Part shown: in pieces, positions 60,931 through 64,000 of the stretch
Position numbering within the stretch: position 1 is the stretch's first letter
How the letters are laid out: the number at the start of each line of letters is the position of its first letter
Origin: Caballeronia terrestris
GTDB taxonomy: Bacteria > Pseudomonadota > Gammaproteobacteria > Burkholderiales > Burkholderiaceae
Assembly: GCF_001544515.1 (NCBI RefSeq)
Contig: NZ_FCOL02000016.1
Location: forward strand, 62,001 to 126,000
Reading direction: 5' to 3'
DNA: 64,000 nt
The notes under the pieces: model-generated
Told to the model about the DNA's origin: nothing
What the model saw: only the letters and a program-made list of their open reading frames with translations
Databases searched by the model: none
Translations under genes and position numbers: made by a program

Positions 60931-60949
60931 AGCCGCCCCGCGTAACGCC

Positions 60950-62380
60950 GTGACCTCCGGCACCGACACCCCCGCCAGCCGCCTCGTGACCGAGGCGGTG
61001 CGCGCGGCGCTCGATCGCGTGCCCGCTTCTTCCTCCGATTCACCCTTTGCAGTCGCGCTGAGCGGCGGCCTCGACTCGACCGTGCTGCTCGACGCGGCAG
61101 TGCGCTGTGCGGGCGCGTCGCGCGTCGTTGCGCTGCACGTGCACCACGGACTCAGCCCGAACGCCGACGCGTGGTCCGCGCACTGCGAAGCCTTCGCTGA
61201 TTCGCTCGGCGTGCGCTTTGCCGGGCGCAACGTCGACGTGGTGCGCGCGAACGGCGAAAGCCTGGAAGCGGCGGCGCGCGACGCGCGTTATCGCGCGCTC
61301 GATCAACTCTGCGATGAACACGGCGCAGCCGCGCTATGGCTCGCGCATCACGCTGACGATCAGGCCGAGACCGTGCTGCTGCAATTGCTGCGCGGCGCGG
61401 GCGTGGCAGGGCTCGCGGCGATGGCGCCGGAACGCATCGACGGCACGATGTCGGTACCGCGCGTGCGTCCGCTGCTCAAGCTGCTGCGCGCTCAACTCGA
61501 GCATTACGCGCACGAGCGTGATCTCAACTGGATCGACGACGAATCGAACGTCGATACGCGCTACGCACGCAACGCGTTGCGCCACGACGTGCTGCCGGTG
61601 CTTGCCGTGCACTTTCCCGGTTTTCGCGATGCGCTCGCGCGCACGGCGTCGCACGCGGCGTCGGCGCAACGGCTGCTCGATGAACTCGCCCGCATCGATT
61701 TCGAAGACGCGCGTGAAGAAGAGAGCGCGCTCAAGCTCGACGCGCTGCTCGCACTCGACGACGAGCGCGCGACCAATCTCCTTCGCTACTGGATGCGCTC
61801 GCGCGGCTTGCCGGCGGCATCGACGGCGCGCATCGCCGACGTGCTGCGCCAGTTGCGCGACGCGCACGCCGCGCGCGACGGCCACGCGTTGCGCATCGAT
61901 CATGCGGGGCATTGCCTGCGCGAGTATCGCGGATCGATCTTCTGGGAGCAGGGCGACAGTGCCGATCCCGCCGATCTCGACGAAGGCACGGCCGCGCCGA
62001 AGATGGCGGTCGAATTGCAGTGGCACGGCGACGAGGTGTGGCGTTTGCCGCAATGGCGCGGCTCGTTCGTGTTCGAGCACTGCGCCGCTACCGATGCCGA
62101 TGCAATTCCCGAATGCGCATTGCGTTCGGTGCCGCTCCACGCGCGTTCACGTGCGGGCGGCGAGCGCATGAAACTTTCCGCCGATACCCCGGGCCGCACG
62201 CTCAAGAATCTCTTCCAGGAATGCGGCGTGCCGGCGTGGAAACGCGACGTGCCGTTGCTGTTCATCGGCGAGACGCTGCTATTCGTGCCACTGATCGGCG
62301 TGAACCGCGACGCGTGGCAGATGCCGGACGCGCAAGCTTGCCGACGCATCGTGTGGCGGCCGGACTTACTCATTGCGTGA
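60950..62380 (+). CDS. tilS: tRNA(Ile)-lysidine synthetase
   Basis: This 476-aa enzyme turns cytidine 34 of tRNA-Ile(CAU) into lysidine. The PP-loop SGGLDST is at 38-44, with HHADDQAETVLLQLLRG near 135, and C-terminal TilS domains follow (about 370-475). The start is a GTG at 60950, 19 bases after accA, so it is probably cotranscribed. Confidence 0.94.
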   Translation: MTSGTDTPASRLVTEAVRAALDRVPASSSDSPFAVALSGGLDSTVLLDAAVRCAGASRVVALHVHHGLSPNADAWSAHCEAFADSLGVRFAGRNVDVVRANGESLEAAARDARYRALDQLCDEHGAAALWLAHHADDQAETVLLQLLRGAGVAGLAAMAPERIDGTMSVPRVRPLLKLLRAQLEHYAHERDLNWIDDESNVDTRYARNALRHDVLPVLAVHFPGFRDALARTASHAASAQRLLDELARIDFEDAREEESALKLDALLALDDERATNLLRYWMRSRGLPAASTARIADVLRQLRDAHAARDGHALRIDHAGHCLREYRGSIFWEQGDSADPADLDEGTAAPKMAVELQWHGDEVWRLPQWRGSFVFEHCAATDADAIPECALRSVPLHARSRAGGERMKLSADTPGRTLKNLFQECGVPAWKRDVPLLFIGETLLFVPLIGVNRDAWQMPDAQACRRIVWRPDLLIA

Positions 62381-62686
62381 TGCGAAATCCGCGCCTGTAG
62401 AGTCGCTGAAACGCACTCGAAACTTGTATTTTGAGGCCCGATCGGGTACGTTAACTCGTTTGCCTGCCGTGCGTTTTTCGCAGCATTTGCGTCCAAAAGA
62501 CCCGATTTTCGCCGCCTGACTCGCACTTTCGCGCCAAGTGACTCTTATGAGTTCGCGCGAGCGGCATCCGCTTGTCGTGCTCAACTCGGCGCTTACGCTC
62601 GTTGCCCGGTCCAACGCCACCCCGAAGTCGTCGATCGCAACGCCAGCAGCGCTACAGCGCGGTTTTCCCTCCAGTTCAAAACGACA
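62381..62686. other. 306-base gap between tilS and lysC
   Basis: No convincing gene is seen here. A perfect 10-base palindrome CCCGATCGGG lies at 62437-62446. No T-tract terminator, lysine-type riboswitch or strong promoter could be recognised by eye. Confidence 0.5.
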
Positions 62687-63937
62687 ATGGCACTCATCGT
62701 ACACAAATACGGCGGCACCTCGATGGGCTCCGTCGAGCGCATCAAGAACGTCGCCAAGCGCGTCGCCAAATGGCACAAGGCCGGCCACAAGATGGTCGTC
62801 GTGCCCTCGGCGATGTCTGGCGAAACCAATCGCCTGCTCGGCCTCGCGAGAGACATCACGCCGCAACCTGACCCCCGCGAACTCGACATGATCGCCTCCA
62901 CGGGCGAGCAAGTCAGCGTCGGGTTGCTCGCCATCGCTCTGCACGCCGAAGGCCTCGAAGCCGTCAGCTACGCCGGCTGGCAAGTGCCGATCAAGACCGA
63001 CAGCGCGTTTACGAAAGCGCGCATTAGCGAAATCGACGGCGGCCGCGTGCTCGCCGATCTCGACGCGGGCAAGGTCGTCGTCATCACGGGCTTTCAGGGC
63101 GTCGATCCGGAAGGCCACATCGCAACGCTCGGCCGCGGCGGCTCGGACACTTCGGCGGTTGCTATCGCCGCGGCGCTCGCCGCCGACGAATGCCTGATCT
63201 ACACGGACGTCGACGGCGTCTATACGACCGATCCGCGCGTGGTGGAAGAAGCGCGCCGGCTCGACCGCGTGACGTTCGAGGAAATGCTGGAAATGGCGAG
63301 CCTTGGCTCGAAGGTGCTGCAGATTCGCTCGGTGGAATTCGCCGGCAAGTACCAGGTGAAGACGCGCGTGCTCTCCAGCCTGACCGACCCGCTGATTCCG
63401 CTCGAAGAAGAAATGCACTCGGGCACCCTGATTACTTTTGAAGAAGACGAGACCATGGAAAAAGCAGTGATTTCGGGCATCGCGTTCCAGCGTGACGAAG
63501 CGCGCATCGCGGTGATGGGCGTGCCCGACAAGCCGGGCATCGCGTACCAGATCCTCGGGCCGGTCGCCGATGCGAACATCGACATCGACATGATCATCCA
63601 GAACACGAGCGTGGACGGCAAGACCGACTTCACGTTCACGGTCGGCCGCGGCGACTATCAACGTGCCACCGAGATCCTCAACACGCAGGTGAAGGATCAC
63701 GTGAAGGCCGAGCGCGTGCTGGGCGACCCGAAGGTGTCGAAGGTGTCGGTGGTTGGCGTGGGCATGCGTTCGCACGTGGGCATCGCGAGCACGATGTTCC
63801 GCACGCTGTCGGAGGAGGGCATCAACATCCAGATGATCTCGACCTCCGAGATCAAGATCTCGGTGCTGATCGACGAGAAGTACACCGAGCTCGCCGTGCG
63901 CGCGCTGCACAAGGCGTTCGAACTCGATCAGGCTTGA
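62687..63937 (+). CDS. lysC: Aspartate kinase
   Basis: This 416-aa enzyme phosphorylates aspartate, the first step toward lysine, threonine and methionine. The kinase domain starts ALIVHKYGGTSMGS (2-15) with GFQGVDPEGHIATLGRGGSDTSAVA near 138-160. Two ACT domains (about 265-410, with ISGIAFQRDEARIAVMGVPDKPG and SVVGVGMRSHVGIASTMF) bind feedback amino acids. The single-domain (not AK-HSD fused) form. DapA, two steps later in the pathway, is encoded at 39938-40843. Confidence 0.97.
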   Translation: MALIVHKYGGTSMGSVERIKNVAKRVAKWHKAGHKMVVVPSAMSGETNRLLGLARDITPQPDPRELDMIASTGEQVSVGLLAIALHAEGLEAVSYAGWQVPIKTDSAFTKARISEIDGGRVLADLDAGKVVVITGFQGVDPEGHIATLGRGGSDTSAVAIAAALAADECLIYTDVDGVYTTDPRVVEEARRLDRVTFEEMLEMASLGSKVLQIRSVEFAGKYQVKTRVLSSLTDPLIPLEEEMHSGTLITFEEDETMEKAVISGIAFQRDEARIAVMGVPDKPGIAYQILGPVADANIDIDMIIQNTSVDGKTDFTFTVGRGDYQRATEILNTQVKDHVKAERVLGDPKVSKVSVVGVGMRSHVGIASTMFRTLSEEGINIQMISTSEIKISVLIDEKYTELAVRALHKAFELDQA

Positions 63938-64000
63938 TGGCGTTGGGCGGATTGCCCGGTTTGAGGCGCTGATCGATCGATCGTTTGACGTGTGAAAAAA

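Noticed and set aside
62381..62686. Lysine riboswitch before lysC
   Set aside because: The region is short and has no recognisable multi-helix lysine-aptamer core; Burkholderiaceae lysC genes are not known to me to use one.
63938..64000. tRNA gene at the right edge
   Set aside because: The last 63 bases show no acceptor-stem/anticodon pattern; a tRNA could lie beyond the window but cannot be supported.

Overview
The window is a gene-dense, GC-rich stretch of a betaproteobacterial chromosome, most likely the primary chromosome of a Burkholderiaceae member (Burkholderia / Paraburkholderia / Caballeronia type). This rests on gene content and order (iscRSUA-hscBA-fdx-iscX; lysS-prfB-recJ; pyrG-kdsA-eno-ftsB; dapA-bamC; mutS; cysE-trmJ-suhB; cysS-alkA-accA-tilS-lysC), on the frequent GTG/TTG starts, and on protein lengths. 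No phage, insertion sequence, CRISPR array, rRNA or tRNA gene was found. Almost everything is core housekeeping chromosome; I did not find a convincing undescribed multi-gene system.

Layout. 1-6.2 kb: the 3' part of a histone-deacetylase-family gene, a periplasmic PBP7-type endopeptidase, an IclR regulator divergent from a two-gene lactate-oxidation operon (lutA-lutB, with no lutC beside it), and a glycine-rich lipoprotein. 6.5-13.4 kb: a small exported protein, a low-molecular-weight phosphatase, and the whole ISC iron-sulfur assembly operon. The operon has a recognisable IscR operator over the promoter and a terminator-like hairpin between iscA and hscB. 13.4-20 kb, minus strand: a glycine-zipper membrane protein, lysS, prfB (with the autoregulatory +1 frameshift), recJ and an RpfE-type protein. 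20-25.5 kb: lipoprotein-export ABC genes, a TatD DNase and comEC. 25.5-31.5 kb: a hydrolase, then pyrG-kdsA-DUF1330-eno-ftsB. 31.5-33.6 kb, minus strand: a small lipoprotein, Hsp33 and a gamma-carbonic-anhydrase-like protein. 33.7-42.9 kb: a DUF455 protein, a hydrolase, a PHP phosphoesterase, a YciO protein, an M50 protease, trpS, a methyltransferase, dapA, bamC and a YycJ-type MBL nuclease. 43-52.3 kb, mostly minus strand: an Ala/Ser lipoprotein, a RoxA-type oxygenase divergent from a SlyD-like isomerase, a decayed metallophosphoesterase overlapping mutS, a DUF883 protein, LplT and suhB. 52.5-64 kb: trmJ, cysE, lpxH-ppiB-ppiA-TPR (minus strand), cysS, alkA, accA, tilS and lysC.

Themes. Several genes serve the cell envelope: pbpG, lolC/lolD, kdsA, lpxH, bamC, lplT and several lipoproteins. 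Others serve translation (lysS, prfB, trpS, cysS, tilS, trmJ, yciO, roxA) or DNA repair and uptake (recJ, mutS, alkA, tatD, comEC). The points most worth a second look are the layered control of the isc operon, the missing lutC, the catalytically degenerate phosphoesterase coupled to mutS, the small degenerate repeat cluster near 25.6 kb, the composition drop in the 3' end of the oxygenase gene, and two long hairpins without clear terminator tracts.
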